DNA from: Gnetum montanum
Taxonomy: Eukaryota > Streptophyta > Gnetopsida > Gnetales > Gnetaceae
Direction of reading: 5' to 3'
Length of the DNA: 47,387 bases
NCBI GenBank assembly: GCA_015680685.1
Contig: MNCI01024945.1
Span: 10,083-57,469 of the forward strand
How positions within the stretch are numbered: position 1 is the first letter of the stretch; every line of letters starts with the position of its first letter. Below, in pieces: positions 9,946-21,280 of this stretch. Under the pieces are notes generated by a model. It was not told the origin of the DNA and made no database searches. It was given only the letters and a program-made list of their open reading frames with translations. A program made the translations under genes and the position numbers.

Positions 9946-12027
9946 TAAATGAAAACTCATCCTCAAGTGAAGAAGAGGAGGAACAAGTTCCTTACAAAAT
10001 ATTAGGTAGGTATGAGATTATTAACTAACATACAAACTGACTCAGATGGAATAGATAGACTCTGAGTGTCCAAGTATACAGTGTTACAATATTTTACAAA
10101 ATTGAGTGTGTATGATAAGAGAAGTGAACATCCTAGGCAAAACTGACATCCACCCCTCTTGGTGGATGAAGAGCAAGTGAGAAGAGCCAATGATCATGAA
10201 TGGTCCACATTGTGTGGTACTACCACATCATCTTTGGTGAAGATAGTCTCGCATCAAATCCATGCTTCCCACTACAATCACAATAGAATTGTGAATTAGT
10301 ATATAATGTGTAACACATAGCTATTAAATGCCTTGTCCCATTGGTGGTTACACTTGGCTAGGTTATGATTGTGGTAGATTGGTTCCTTTAGGAGTGTNTC
10401 CATTGGTGGTTACACTTGGCTAGGTTATGATTGTGGTAGATTGGTTCCTTTAGGAGTGTTAGCAGGAAGGCTAACAAATAGGGTAAATCGATAAGCAGTC
10501 CATTAAATTTGAAAAAGTTTTATAGAAGAAAATATTTGAAGAGGGTGTAAGAATTCACAATAATAAAAAGGAAAGTTCACTAAAAAATGTTGTGAAGATG
10601 TGCATAATTAGATGTCATTGATGAGGTAAATAAATGGATTTGATTGTAAAATTGTCTAAGGGTAAAGAACTTAACTAACCCAATCAAAAGATATGCAAGT
10701 GGGTCCTTCCCAAAGTAGGCACAAGCCTTTTATGCCCATGCATAACTTTAGACCAACGAGTTATTGGGCTTCATGGATAATTAATGGTTACAAAAGGTTA
10801 AGTACAAAAACCTAGAAGAAACTTCCTAAGAAATTTGACACATCAAACCATGACATCAAATAAGAGCATGAAACAAGTAGTGAGGTGAGCCATGGAAAGC
10901 GTAGATGGATGAAAGAGACTTAAGAGGAGTTCCTAATTAAGGTCACATGAAGTACCTTATGAATTTTATAGTTAAATGACTTAATAGGATCCATCATTAG
11001 TCCAAACCAAAACAAACCATATTCAATGACTTTGCATCATCATTCTAAGACTGGTCCACCCCCCAAGACACAAGAGTGCATCCACAGAACAACCACCATT
11101 CCTTATTAAAGAAGAAAAGAGAAGTAGGAAGTGAGGAAGGACCTTAGTAAGAGGGGACCTTCAAGAATGGGTAACATGTCTTTCTAGTCCCATAAACAAT
11201 TCTTGTAGCTCATTTATTTTATCTAAGGGATGTGCTTTCAATTCCCATCAATTTTTTTTTGAAATAAGGGATGCGCTTTGAATTCCGTTCAGTTGTTTTT
11301 CTTCTTTGATGAGAACCACACCATGAAAACACATATGTGTTTATTTTATCTAAGGGATGTGCTTTGAATTCCCATTGATCTTTTTTTTTCTTTTCTTTTT
11401 TATGAGAACCACGCCATGCAAAGACTTATTTAACTTCCTTTTATTGGTCAACATGAAATGATAAGAAATCAATGAAAACACACATGCATCCAAGAAAACA
11501 AAAAGGAACAAAGAATACCGAATCCACTTGTAGTCACACCCTATTCAAATGTTTGAATCCTTTCCAATTTCAGAAACTATCAAAGTCACACATTTTTTAA
11601 TATTTTATTAATGAAAATGGGAGTTCACATTTCCAAAATAAGGAAAACCATAGAGTTTGTGGATGGGTGAATGTTGTGGACTCACTACCTATTTCATGAA
11701 AAAGAAACTATGTCCTAATCATCTATAAAAAAATTCAAAGACAACATCTAGACACCAGCAATCAAATAAGAAAATAGTACATACCACCATCAAGCAATGC
11801 ATTGCCACTATACCTGGCACTTATTAACAAAAAGTTAGAAAATCACATGAAAATAAAAAAAAAGGAAAGTGTAAAATATCCAATAAATAGCAAATGTACT
11901 AACGATGGTGTAAAATAAAAATTAGGAAAGATTAATAAAATGAAAACAAGAAGATGTAAAATAAAGAATGTGTAAAACAAAAAGTTGTAAAACAAAAAGA
12001 TGAAAAACTGAGAATCTACTTATATGA
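9946..12027 (-). other. Long non-coding 3' region of E2
   Basis: This corresponds to 6220-8207 of E1 in inverted orientation. No open frame of note is seen. It contains a single N at 10398 flanked by a 60-base perfect duplication (10338-10397 and 10400-10459), best read as unmerged contig overlap. It also contains a real imperfect duplication at about 11215-11333 and 11340-11418. Conserved islands shared with E1 and E3 include the reverse complement of GGCCCTTTCTCACTTCC-like sequence near 11120-11150 and a TATGCAAGTGGGTCCTTCCC block near 10690. Confidence 0.6.
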
Positions 12028-13290
12028 TTAGCATGGATGGTCGTCTCCCCCATGACTAAGTTGAAAGGAGGAGATCCAAAATATGTAGCATGGTTGTTCA
12101 TCGAATGAGTTATTTGCTGTATTAGTTGGCTTATGGTCATGGAAAGGTTTGATTTGTTGGATGTTGAACAACTATTTCTTATCCAGGCTCTCAGGTTTGT
12201 AGATCATCATGGCCATAGAAGAAAACGTTTCATAAATGATGTAAGGTCCTTTCCACAACATTTGGAACTTAGTTTGTTGAGGTATGTGTGTGGGGTTCTA
12301 CTAGAGAACTTTATTTCTCAGTTAAAATTTGACTTTTCTAATTTTAAGATCATGGTGCTTCTTGTTGTAGGCCTTGTGCAACTTGTTAGATGATAGATTC
12401 ACCAATTGATTTTCATCTAGCAAGTTGAGATTCATTAGTCTTTCTTTTTGGGCTATGCTCAATTCAAGGTTGAGGTCATAGGTTGTTGAAAGTGTACGAA
12501 GCTTGGATTGAATAGGAATTTTTGATAATTTTTCATACACAAGCTCATAGGGAGGATAGCCTATAGAAACTTTCCATGTTGAGTGGTATGCCCAAAGAAC
12601 ATTGTTGAGTTTTGTGTTGTAGTATTTACTATATTTTCTAATAGTTCTTATTAGAATACTTGTGATTTCTATATTGGTAACCTTAGCTTGACCATTAGCT
12701 TGGGGGTGGTAGGGTGTTGTGAGTTTATGTTTAACCCCCAAGCATTGCATGAGCTTCCAAAATGTAGTGCATATAATGTGAGTTCCATTATCAAAAATCA
12801 ATGCATGTGGCATACTAAACCTATTTACGACATTCTTTTTGCACAAATTGAGCTACAATAGAAGATGTACAATCAATGATGGTTGCTGCTTCTACCCATT
12901 TTATATAATAGTCAATAACGACTATGATGTACACCTTTTCATTTGACATGGGCATGATGGGACCCATGAAATCAATGCCCTAGATTGTGAAGGGTTCTAA
13001 TGGTTAAATCCATTTCTAAGGTTTCTCCATTTGAGCAATCATTCCATGATCTCATTGGCATCAGTCACAAGAGCAAACTTAATGGTAAGCATCCTTGAAG
13101 ATTGTTGGCCAATAGTACCCTACCATCAAGATTTTAATGGTCATGTATCTCTCAGCATAGTGTCCTCCATAAGGACCTTCATGAGCATCTTGGAGAACAT
13201 GTAGTTGATTAGCATCAAGGACACACCAATGAACCAAGCCATCGATACATACCTTGTAGAGGTATCCATTGATCTCCATGAAGTTTTTAT
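12028..13290 (-). pseudogene. pol: Integrase domain of E2, with Lys in place of catalytic Glu
   Basis: Reading leftward, the zinc-finger region (HEGPYGGHYAERY, about 13140-13190) is followed by core motifs IDYYIKWVE (about 12890-12920, first Asp) and LIFDNGTH (about 12780-12805, second Asp). YHPQANGQAKVTN comes next, with Lys codon AAG at 12682-12684, exactly 35 residues after the second Asp. The frame 12322-12846 is open for 174 codons and includes SSNKLHKAYNKKHHDLKIRK. The pol frame would end at the TAA at 12028-12030, equivalent to the end at 6219 in E1. A frameshift near 12320 separates the C-terminal part. Confidence 0.88.
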
Positions 13291-13489
13291 CATAGTGATG
13301 AAATTATCATTTCTTCTAGTGATCCAACCCTTGCGGCATCTCTTACATGAGAAGATAGGTGAGAATGCCATCATACCATTTAGGCTTATTGGGAAATTTT
13401 TCAGTTATAGCCCTAGCAAAGAGGAGTTCATTAGGAAACATATCAGATAGTGAGTTTTCTTCATTTTTTTCCCATCACAACTGAGACAA

Positions 13490-13890
13490 GTCATCAGTGA
13501 GCACATTCTTAGTTCCTTTTCAATTTACCATTGTAATATTGAATTCCTAGAAGATCACTAGCCACCATATGACACGAGGGCTCAACATTGGCTTGTTCAT
13601 TAGGAAGTAGATTGTGGTCCATGTGCACAAACACCTTGTATCCAAGCACATAATGTCTAAATTTCTCTAGGGTAAACACCATTGCCAGCAATTCTTTTTC
13701 TCAAGTGGTGTAGTTCAGTTGTGCACCCACAATGCTTTGGCTAGCACAATGGATGTAGTATGGATATTTCTTGTCATCCATCTACATAAGCATGGCTTCC
13801 ATGGCATAATTTGATGCATCCTTCATGACATGAAATGATCTAGACTAGTCAGGTGGTTGTAGGATTGGAGTTTCTACAAGTTTTTCTTTT
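13490..13890 (-). pseudogene. pol: RNase H domain of E2
   Basis: On the minus strand the segment MLAMVFTLEKFRHYVLGYKVFVHMDHNLLP is visible (13600-13691). It corresponds to LMVVVFTLDKFKHYVLGYKMFVH of E1, with the third acidic residue (MDH) kept. The upstream part near 13800-13860 holds the degenerate TDAS block. Stops interrupt it. It sits between RT and integrase, as expected for Ty3/gypsy. Confidence 0.78.
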
Positions 13891-13959
13891 AGTTGTTGGA
13901 ATGCTTTTTCACATTTTGTGGTCTAGACAAATGGAGCATCTTTCTTTGTCAACTCCACC

Positions 13960-14660
13960 AATGGATTTGTGATCTTAGAGAAATTCCGTATGAATCACCA
14001 GTAGTAGCCAATATGTCTAAGGAATGATCAAACATCTTTGACTATTTCTGGTTTGTTGATTATTCCTTAGATGAACCTTATTTTCTCAGGGTCTACTTCA
14101 ATTCCTACTTGTGATATTCTATTCCCCAATACAATGCCTTCCTAGACCATTAGGTGACTTTTTTGTTAATTGAGCCATAAGTTGGTTTTAACCCATCATT
14201 TTAGCACTTGCTCAAGGTGGTCTAGGGCTTGCTCAAATGTAGCTCCATAAGTGGAGAAGTCATCCATTAAGACTTCCATACCACTTCTGATCTGCTATTG
14301 AAAAATGCTCATAACCAAGCATTGGAATGTAGCAAGAGCATCGCATAGACCAAATGGCATCTTGCGATATGCAAAAGTCCCGCAAGGACTCATGAATGTT
14401 GTCTTTTCTTGGTCCTTTTATGTAATTTAAATTTGGTTATAGCCACTATAACCATCTAGAAAATTGTAGTAGCAATACCCAAGTATTGTGTCTAACACCT
14501 GATCAACAAATGGCAATGAAAAATGGTCCTTGAATGTTGCCATAATCAGCAGGTAAAAATTGATGCAAACCCACCATTTACCTTCTTTCTTTGACACAAT
14601 CATAAGTGGACCAACCCACTCACTATCTGTAATGGAATAAATGAACCTTTCCTTGAGGAG
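13960..14660 (-). pseudogene. pol: Reverse transcriptase domain of E2
   Basis: Minus-strand blocks include MEVLMDDFSTYG near 14245-14280 (catalytic DD intact), a MPFGLCDAL-like segment near 14335-14365, the FLDGYSGYNQI-type region near 14430-14465, and KEGKWWVCINF near 14560-14590. Several stops and frame breaks are present. The order and spacing match the E1 RT. Confidence 0.83.
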
Positions 14661-15269
14661 TTGTTTAATTTCCTCTTTGATGATCTACTTTAGTTTGGGG
14701 TTCAATTGCCTTTGTGGTTGTCTCTTTGGCTTCATGGCTGGATCAGTGTAGATATGATGCTAGCATATCCTAGGATCAATATCTATGAGTTCATGATATG
14801 ACCAAGAATAAGTTGCTAACCATTTTTTAACTACATTCAACAACATCTTTTTCTACTTTGAAGCAAGATTTGTGTTGATTATGACTGGCTTCCCATTTTT
14901 TAAGAACACATATAACATGTTGGCTGGTATTGGTTTCAGTTTAGGGGGCTCTTATTTAAAATTTTTAGGAATTTCTAATTTTTCCCAATAATTATCATTG
15001 TTTTCATCATCGGAGAGTTGGTGATGAACTTACTTTAGTTCATCCATGCCTATGAAATAAGCATATGTTAAGCTCTCAGTCGGTTCCATGCAAAGTGTGC
15101 TACTCTCAAAATCAATGGTCAGCCACTGGGTGTCCTCCTATTTTGTGGTTTTTGCATATAGACACCTTTGAATTTCTAATTATGGTGCACATTTCTTGCA
15201 TGAAAAGATAGATTCTTGTTTCATGATTCAGAGTTTCTCACAAAATTACACCCTATTTCATTGTATGCG

Positions 15270-15770
15270 ATACATGGAACTCACTTCTTCTCAATCTTTC
15301 CAAATGCATTTTCTTTGGATATTTTTAGAGAAAGACCTCTGATGTCCATTCTTGCATCAATGGTGCTAAGCCATGCCCTTCTTATAATGATTGGGAAATC
15401 CCCTTTGTAATTCTCCACCTTGATCACTAGGAAATCAGTAGGATAAGACCACCTACAAATAGTGGTCACAATGCCTTCCACCAATCCCAATGGAATTTTG
15501 ATGGACTAATATGCTAATTGTAATTTGATATTACTCTTCTAGAGAGTAGGTAGGCTCCATGTAGTGTATATCTCATGAGAAATTAAATTGATACCAGAAC
15601 TTGAATCAAGCAGAGCTTTGCATGGTTTATTCCTAGCAATTTGCAAATACATGAAAGAACTTCTAGGATCGACTAATTTCCTAGGAAGGTTTCTAGCATG
15701 GATCCCATTAGATATAGAGTGAGTAAGCATCACAATATGGATCTTAGGTAGTGTTTGGTTTGAAGGGGAC
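15270..15770 (-). pseudogene. pol: Retropepsin domain of E2
   Basis: The minus strand reads IHARNLPRKLVDPRSSFMYL, then KALLDSSSGINLISHEIYTTW (about 15555-15620), then ADFLVIKVENYKGDFPIII and RAWLSTIDARMDIRGLSLKI (15281-15490). The active-site Asp is present, but the Gly of D-S-G is Ser. The frame is broken near 15490-15540. Downstream on the minus strand (15000-15270) the spacer to RT is heavily mutated. Confidence 0.8.
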
Positions 15771-16289
15771 TCAAAGGAATTTGATATAGAGGAAGATGGA
15801 GGGATAGGATTGTCAACTATAGGTGTATTTGAGGGCTTAGGTGGACTATAGGATTGAAAGAAAGGTCCTTTTATTGATCAAATATTTGACCCACTCAATT
15901 GTTGATTAACAACCCTAGTAGCATTGCGTTGTTATGGTCAAGCTGGTAGTTCACCTTGCATAGCTGGAGCTATTAGTAGCTATGCGACTAGAGGAGGAAC
16001 ATGTGGAAGGATAGGAGGGGGATAAGGATAAAAGGTGGCATCCCTCTTTTCATGTGGAGAATGAGTTTGATAATAATCAAAAGGGTGGTAGTGAGATTGA
16101 AAAGTAGAAATGTGAGTAGAGGAATTATGTGGAGAAAAGGATTACTGAACATAGTACCCATATGGATCAAGTTATCTGTAAGGGTGTTGTTGCCTTGGTG
16201 GTGCTAGCACCCATGATTGTGGTTTCTACCATTATTGATACTACTCATATGATTGTAATGAAGTTCCACTTAGATAATATTGCTATTGC
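15771..16289 (-). other. Degenerate gag-protease linker of E2
   Basis: This 0.5-kb stretch lies between the zinc-knuckle region and protease. In E1 (about 1850-2420) and E3 (about 24100-24580) the equivalent is Pro/Tyr/His-rich. Here only short frames remain. Confidence 0.5.
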
Positions 16290-18261
16290 TGGTGAAACTA
16301 CATAAAATTACCTTGAGGATAAAGTAATCTCCAAGATGTTTACCTTTGTGTTAGTTGTGAATTCAAAGCATACATCCCTAGACTCTTGTAAATGTGATAC
16401 TATGGGGCAACATCCCTTAGGATGTTCATACTGGCAGATGTCACAGCTACCATCATCATTTGATTGACTTTCTATAACTTCTTCTATTGCAGCAAGCTTG
16501 CCCTTCCCTTTTGATAGGCACATTCAACTTTCTTGTGCCTCTTAAACTCACTATCATTACCTTGTTCTTTGGACTCTTGAATAATGTTTAGGATAGCTTG
16601 ATATCTACTATCCATGAAGTCCCATAATTGATTGACCTTGGCTGTAATTTCAAATTGAAATTTTTAGAGTGGCAAGGTTTTCCTATTCACCAGCTCATCA
16701 AGTGTGGATTCTTCCTCATTGTGATAGAATCAAATCTCTCTCTTACGAATGGAAGGATTAAGGTTATATTCTTATACAATTTTTATTTTTCTTAATTCAC
16801 CCTCCTCTTTAGCTACCTACTCAATGAGTCTTTGTATCTAACAAGCACTTAATTCTAATAGTCATCCTTGGGCATAGACACCAAGGGTTCTCCTCATTAT
16901 TGATCAAAGCCCATATACAATGTGGTGAAGTTGATTTAGCTAAGAATAACCATGGCTAGGACATTTATGCATTAAGGAATAATATCGATCGATGGTAGCA
17001 TCCAAGGATGCATGTGTTCTTTGTTTTCATCCTTGGATTTTCCTTCTCAAGTTGGACACTTTGGAGTATGTTTGATATTTATCATTAAATAATTCAAGCA
17101 TGGTACTACATTGTTTGATAAATTTCAGCTCTAAGAATGCATACTAGTTCTTTGCTTCTTTGATGAGTTTCCTTGGGGACAACTTAAGTTTTTACCACTC
17201 ATTCTCTATGTTTTCTCATGCACATGAATCTTGAAAGACTTGGAGATGATCCTACCGATGAGAGTTATATCCCCCTTTGAAAAGAGGAATATTGTTCATT
17301 TCTAGCCTTTTGATCTTATTATCCTTCACATGCCTTGTTGAAATTTGTACTACCTTTACAATATTGAGCATACTTTGAGTAGTAAGTAAAGGCTCATCGA
17401 GGCCATGATCATGGTGCCTACGATGCCCTCTACTACATCTCTGTTCATGGTGATGTGCTTCTCTTGAATCTCTATGCCCTTGATCTAGCCTTAACAAATG
17501 ATCCCTTCAATCATTTTGGTTCCATGGGTCATTTTGGTCACCTCCATCATGCTCTCACCTCCTATAGTCATGGTCAAAGCTGGAAGAAGATGATGATGAT
17601 GATGAACATGAAAAGGAAGAAAATCTAGAATCATCTCAATGCCTACTACTACCTCTTCAGCGATTGTGGCCATGATCATAATCTTGTTTCTTGTCTACAT
17701 CCCTACCTTGGCTTTCCTTATTGGATCATTCTTTGTTATTGGATTCATTCTTACTAGAACCAAGATTGTGAATTTTGGACTATAGGTTCTAATTTGACCT
17801 CCTTCACCGAAGTCAAAGAGAGGAATTTCACTAAATGAAAAATCCCCAAAGAAGTGTTCCCCACCATCTTTTTGGTATAGTAGGAATGAGGAATCATTAA
17901 ATCCTTTTCCTTTCACAAATTCATAATGTTTTTATAACTAGTGATCCCTGAGACCTTGTGCCATAGTGGGATGATAATCCCTAGCATCACTATCTTGCAC
18001 AACATACTTAGCATGAAGTTCCTAGAGATCCCATCATATAAACATTTGTTGGAGCACTATAGGAACATATCGATTAGACAACAACATGATGTTTCCCTCC
18101 ATGTCATGCCATCATAATTATTCATCCTAATGTAAGATGAAGATGAAATTGGATACATACTCATTAGGATGAGCATATACCACTCGATATTGTTGAGGCA
18201 CTGGCTAATTATCACCATGAAACTTGGGTGGAGAAGCACTCATGTGAGAAGAAGAAATTTT
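16290..18261 (-). pseudogene. gag: Degenerate gag of E2
   Basis: Reading leftward from about 18261, the ancestral start appears as ATT TCT TCT TCT CAC, where E4 has ATG GCT TCT TCT CAC, so the start codon is lost. An Arg/His-rich segment (HHHEQRCSRGHRRHHDHG) and the capsid-like core with MLNIVKVVQISTRHVKDNKI follow at 17252-17497. A zinc-knuckle-like CDICQYEHPKGCCPIVSHL lies near 16370-16440, with a C-x2-C-x3-H-x3-C spacing. Numerous stops and frameshifts occur. The Asp-rich acidic/His-rich composition resembles the Gag of E1, E3 and E4. Confidence 0.8.
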
Positions 18262-18399
18262 TCGTTAGATGATAAAAAAATAGTGTGCTTTTAAAATTTC
18301 TTGTCTTAATTTTAAAATATGATATGGCTCTAAGGTTTTTTCAAATAATTTTGAATGATTTCCACTAAATCCTAGATAGTGCACAAAACAACCAAAAGG

Positions 18400-18417
18400 T
18401 CCCTATCAATGATGCCA
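18400..18417 (-). other. Degenerate tRNA-Asp primer-binding site of E2
   Basis: The minus strand reads TGGCATCATTGATAGGGA. Against the intact site in E4 there are 6 mismatches in 18, five of them C-to-T or G-to-A. It lies about two bases inside the 5' LTR end, as in E3 and E4. Confidence 0.75.
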
Positions 18418-18419
18418 AT

Positions 18420-19258
18420 TATGTGTGGTGAGGTACCCCTATGTCCAACCATATAAATCACTAAGGTGTTAACACCTGATCTACTTGAATTCCATGGACC
18501 TACAATTCTCCAATATACTAGTTCTTTTAGGAAGTGAAATGACCATTAAGAATGTTCATTGTCTTCCCAACTACACTTGTGAAGCTCAAGGATATGGTTT
18601 AAGTGTAATTGAGGTACATGATTTTTATCATTTTATATTTTATAAGTTTAATCACCTACAACAAGAATGAAATGTAAATTAATTTAAGATCTAATTCATT
18701 TACTACCTAGCTAGCCTAGCACAAGTACCCATCCCACTTTCCTGGACACATCTTGAACACATATAGCATTTCTAGGCTACCAAATGTTAAGTGTTGTTGG
18801 GTTACCATGCACTATATGTATGCTCGAAGTGGTAGTGTTTGTGTTCATTAACAACTAGAAATTAATTACTTAATTGAAATGCATTAAAGTAAAGTACATT
18901 AAAGGAAACATTAATCTATTCTCAGTGCTACAAAGATTATCAAAAGGGTTCATTTTTATTTCTATCACATTGCTGCACTTAAGTACATCAATGTTTGAAC
19001 AAAAATCTATACACACTCAGACTCCTTGTGTGGGCACTCTGAAAATATTCTGTGGAGAAAAAAAACTACAAGAGCTTTGCTAACTATGATAAAAATTGAT
19101 ATGAAAATCATGAGCTTGAGCACTATATTTATAGCCTAGCATATACCTTGTGATATGAAATATCTGACATTACATCTTGGGCTCTAACATTAGGTATACA
19201 ATGTCGAGGCTCTGATATCAAATACCCAATATCAGAGCATGTGAAAACATGATTCATA
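18420..19258 (-). repeat. 5' LTR of E2 (about 839 bp)
   Basis: This is a second copy of the E2 LTR in the same orientation as 9088-9933. Shared blocks include AGGTACCCCTATG at the left end and CATGATTCA at the right end. Between them are CATTAAAGGAAACATTAATCTATTC (about 18896-18920, cf. 9570-9595) and the GATATC/GATATT cluster (19150-19245). The outer base positions are approximate because the terminal TG...CA is mutated. Confidence 0.85.
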
Positions 19259-19339
19259 AAAGTGTAATATGTACTTAAATATAGTTGCATAAATGCTAAT
19301 AAGATTAGGATTTCTTCTCTCCATTTCAGGACTTAGATT

Positions 19340-19571
19340 AGTTTAAATTTACTTTTCAACATTCTACATTAAATGCAATTTACTTTCTTATATTTAAGTG
19401 TTTAATAATCTAACTCATAAGTAATGTGAGGATAACCACTTTGAGCATAATATACTAGCACTTGAAAATCCTAGTACTGAATTCTTGGTACACCTAATAG
19501 TTAACACTTTGTTACCCAACAATGTTAGTATATGTTCAAGATGTGTACGGAAAGTGGGAAGAGATTCTTCA
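19340..19571 (+). repeat. Fragment of an Athila-like LTR, plus orientation
   Basis: The block TTTGTTACCCAACAATG...GTTCAAGATGTGTACGGAAAGTGGG matches, on the same strand, the middle of the E1 and E4 LTRs (cf. 8757-8785 and 45715-45745) and the reverse complement of E2 (9395-9470). It is cut on the right by the copia LTR at 19572. The left limit is unclear, and 19259-19340 is AT-rich with no assignment. Confidence 0.65.
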
Positions 19572-20318
19572 TGAGGATCATTAAACTTAGAAGGGAATCG
19601 GGATGAATAAGTTCCTTAAATCAAAATTTTCTACCACAAATAAAATAACCAATTTTAATGTGGTTCCCCAACTTAGGTAGTCCATACTCAAAGAGTAGAT
19701 CACTTGCACACCTCTAGACTTTGTCCTTCTCATAATGTGGTTTGAAGGGTACCACACCCTGTATAGCTCTAAGCTCCACTCCAGAGTGATTTGATGCTAC
19801 AAATCCACTCAACTCTACAAGGTTTCAAAAAGCTTAGAATGTGGTTTCCATGATCCCACAAGCTTTACAACTTGAGCTCCACTCCAAAGTGTTGTGGCAC
19901 TACACCACCACTCAATCCTATAGGATCCCGACAAGCTCAAGGATGATGCCTTCTCACAAGAAGCACATCAACCTTGCAAGGAAACAAAAGAGAAAAAAAG
20001 GTTACAAGGAAAGGATTCAACTAATTTGTTGGTCCATGCACTTTGAGGTACAACAAAATATATCTCTTACAATAGTAAAAAAGATAGTACAATGAGGCAT
20101 ACAAATACAATAGAATAATACGCATAATGATTTCTTGATGTTAACACTTGCTTGCATACAACACTTGCACATTCCCCAAGAGAATGAAGTCTTGTTATAG
20201 ACTTATGTTTCTAAAATTACCTCAGAATTCATGCAATGAATATCTAACGGTCATTGGAGACATATTCTTCAAGATTGAAACATCTCTTGACATGAGAGCT
20301 GCATTCTAGGTAGACATT
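19572..20318 (-). repeat. Copia LTR C, left part (interrupted by E3)
   Basis: This aligns by eye to the LTRs at 38159-39032 and 43548-44551. Shared features are the start TGAGGAT, then GGGATGAATAAG, GGTTCCCCAACTTAGG, AATGTGGTTTGAAGGGTACCACA, AAGAAGCACATCAACC and a GAGACATATTC-type motif region. The LTR stops at 20318 where E3 begins and resumes at 27521. Confidence 0.82.
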
Positions 20319-21280
20319 TGATGAGTGGCGAGGTACCCCTACACTCAACCATACGAAACGAGCGTAGCACGCACGATCCAGTCGAACTCCGTAGACTAAA
20401 TGCCTAAACACCGCAAGTAACACTTGGGGTTAATTAATCGTTGTCTTCCCAGACTTACTTGTTGTTGTCATGGTGTATGGTTAAGTAAGTCCAAGGTATA
20501 TGATTTTTTTGGTATTTTTTGGTTTATCTCCTATGCTAAGGGGTGGAGGGTTGAGATACTAAAACTAACTCTAACTACAACACTAAGTCCTAGCGTCAGC
20601 ATCCGTTCCCACTTGCCTTACACACCTTGAACTGTGCAATTGTGGCTACCAAAAGCTAATCATTACTGGGATTACCACACGTAACGCACGTGCTCGAAGT
20701 GCTCGTATTGAGGCACCTAACTAGCCTAAGTGTGACAAGTAGCCAATTCCTTGACTAGTCGTACACATTCGTAGATGCTTGTAATCAATTCATACTTGTC
20801 CCACATTCTAGGAGGTAAGGGTGAGAGAATCTAATCATGATGAGTAGCCAATTCCTTGGCTAGCCGTACACATTCGTCAATGCTCGTAACCAAGTCATAC
20901 TCATACCGTGTTACTAGGAAAGTAGTAAATAAAATTATATAAACCTATCCAAGTACTACAAGGTTTATCCACAAATCTTGTCTTTATTTCTGTACACAAC
21001 TTGCATTCAGGTACAAAGCTGCTCGAATAAAGAACTGTTCACTTGGGTGACTCCTACTACGGGCACATAGAAAAATCTTCTATCTCTGGGGTGATCAATC
21101 TACTAGAGCTTTGCTACTTCTAGCCTAGGATTAGAAATGAGGGGAGTGCCTCCTCTTATTTATAGATTTGGCGACGGACCGCGATATTGCGTATGCGATA
21201 TCACAAGGGACGATGCGATATCGCGGCGGCTGCGATATTGCGTACGTGATATCGTGGCTTGTGCATATCATGTCTTATCA
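20319..21280 (-). repeat. 3' LTR of E3 (962 bp)
   Basis: It pairs with 26598-27520 in the same orientation; in the first 240 bases I count roughly 15-20 differences, mostly transitions. The U5 part has two copies of an AGTAGCCAATTCCTTG(A/G)CTAG...CATTCGT...GCTCGTAA repeat (about 20728-20800 and 20838-20905). The U3 part has a dense GATATC/GATATTGCG cluster (21180-21255) next to the TATA region (reverse complement of TATAAATAAGAGG, about 21155-21168). Confidence 0.92.

Larger units (their letters stand above)
9088..19258 (-). mobile_element. E2: near full-length Athila-like element, inverted relative to E1
   Basis: From right to left this carries a 5' LTR (18420-19258), a degenerate tRNA-Asp primer site (18400-18417), gag, protease, RT, RNase H, integrase, a 2-kb non-coding 3' region, a polypurine tract (9934-9945) and a 3' LTR (9088-9933). 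Total length is about 10.2 kb. All coding parts contain stops and frameshifts. Its 3' LTR abuts the 3' LTR of E1 with no spacer. It belongs to the E1-like subfamily, with short LTRs that lack the U5 repeats. The stretch 10338-10459 contains an assembly duplication around one N. Confidence 0.92.
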
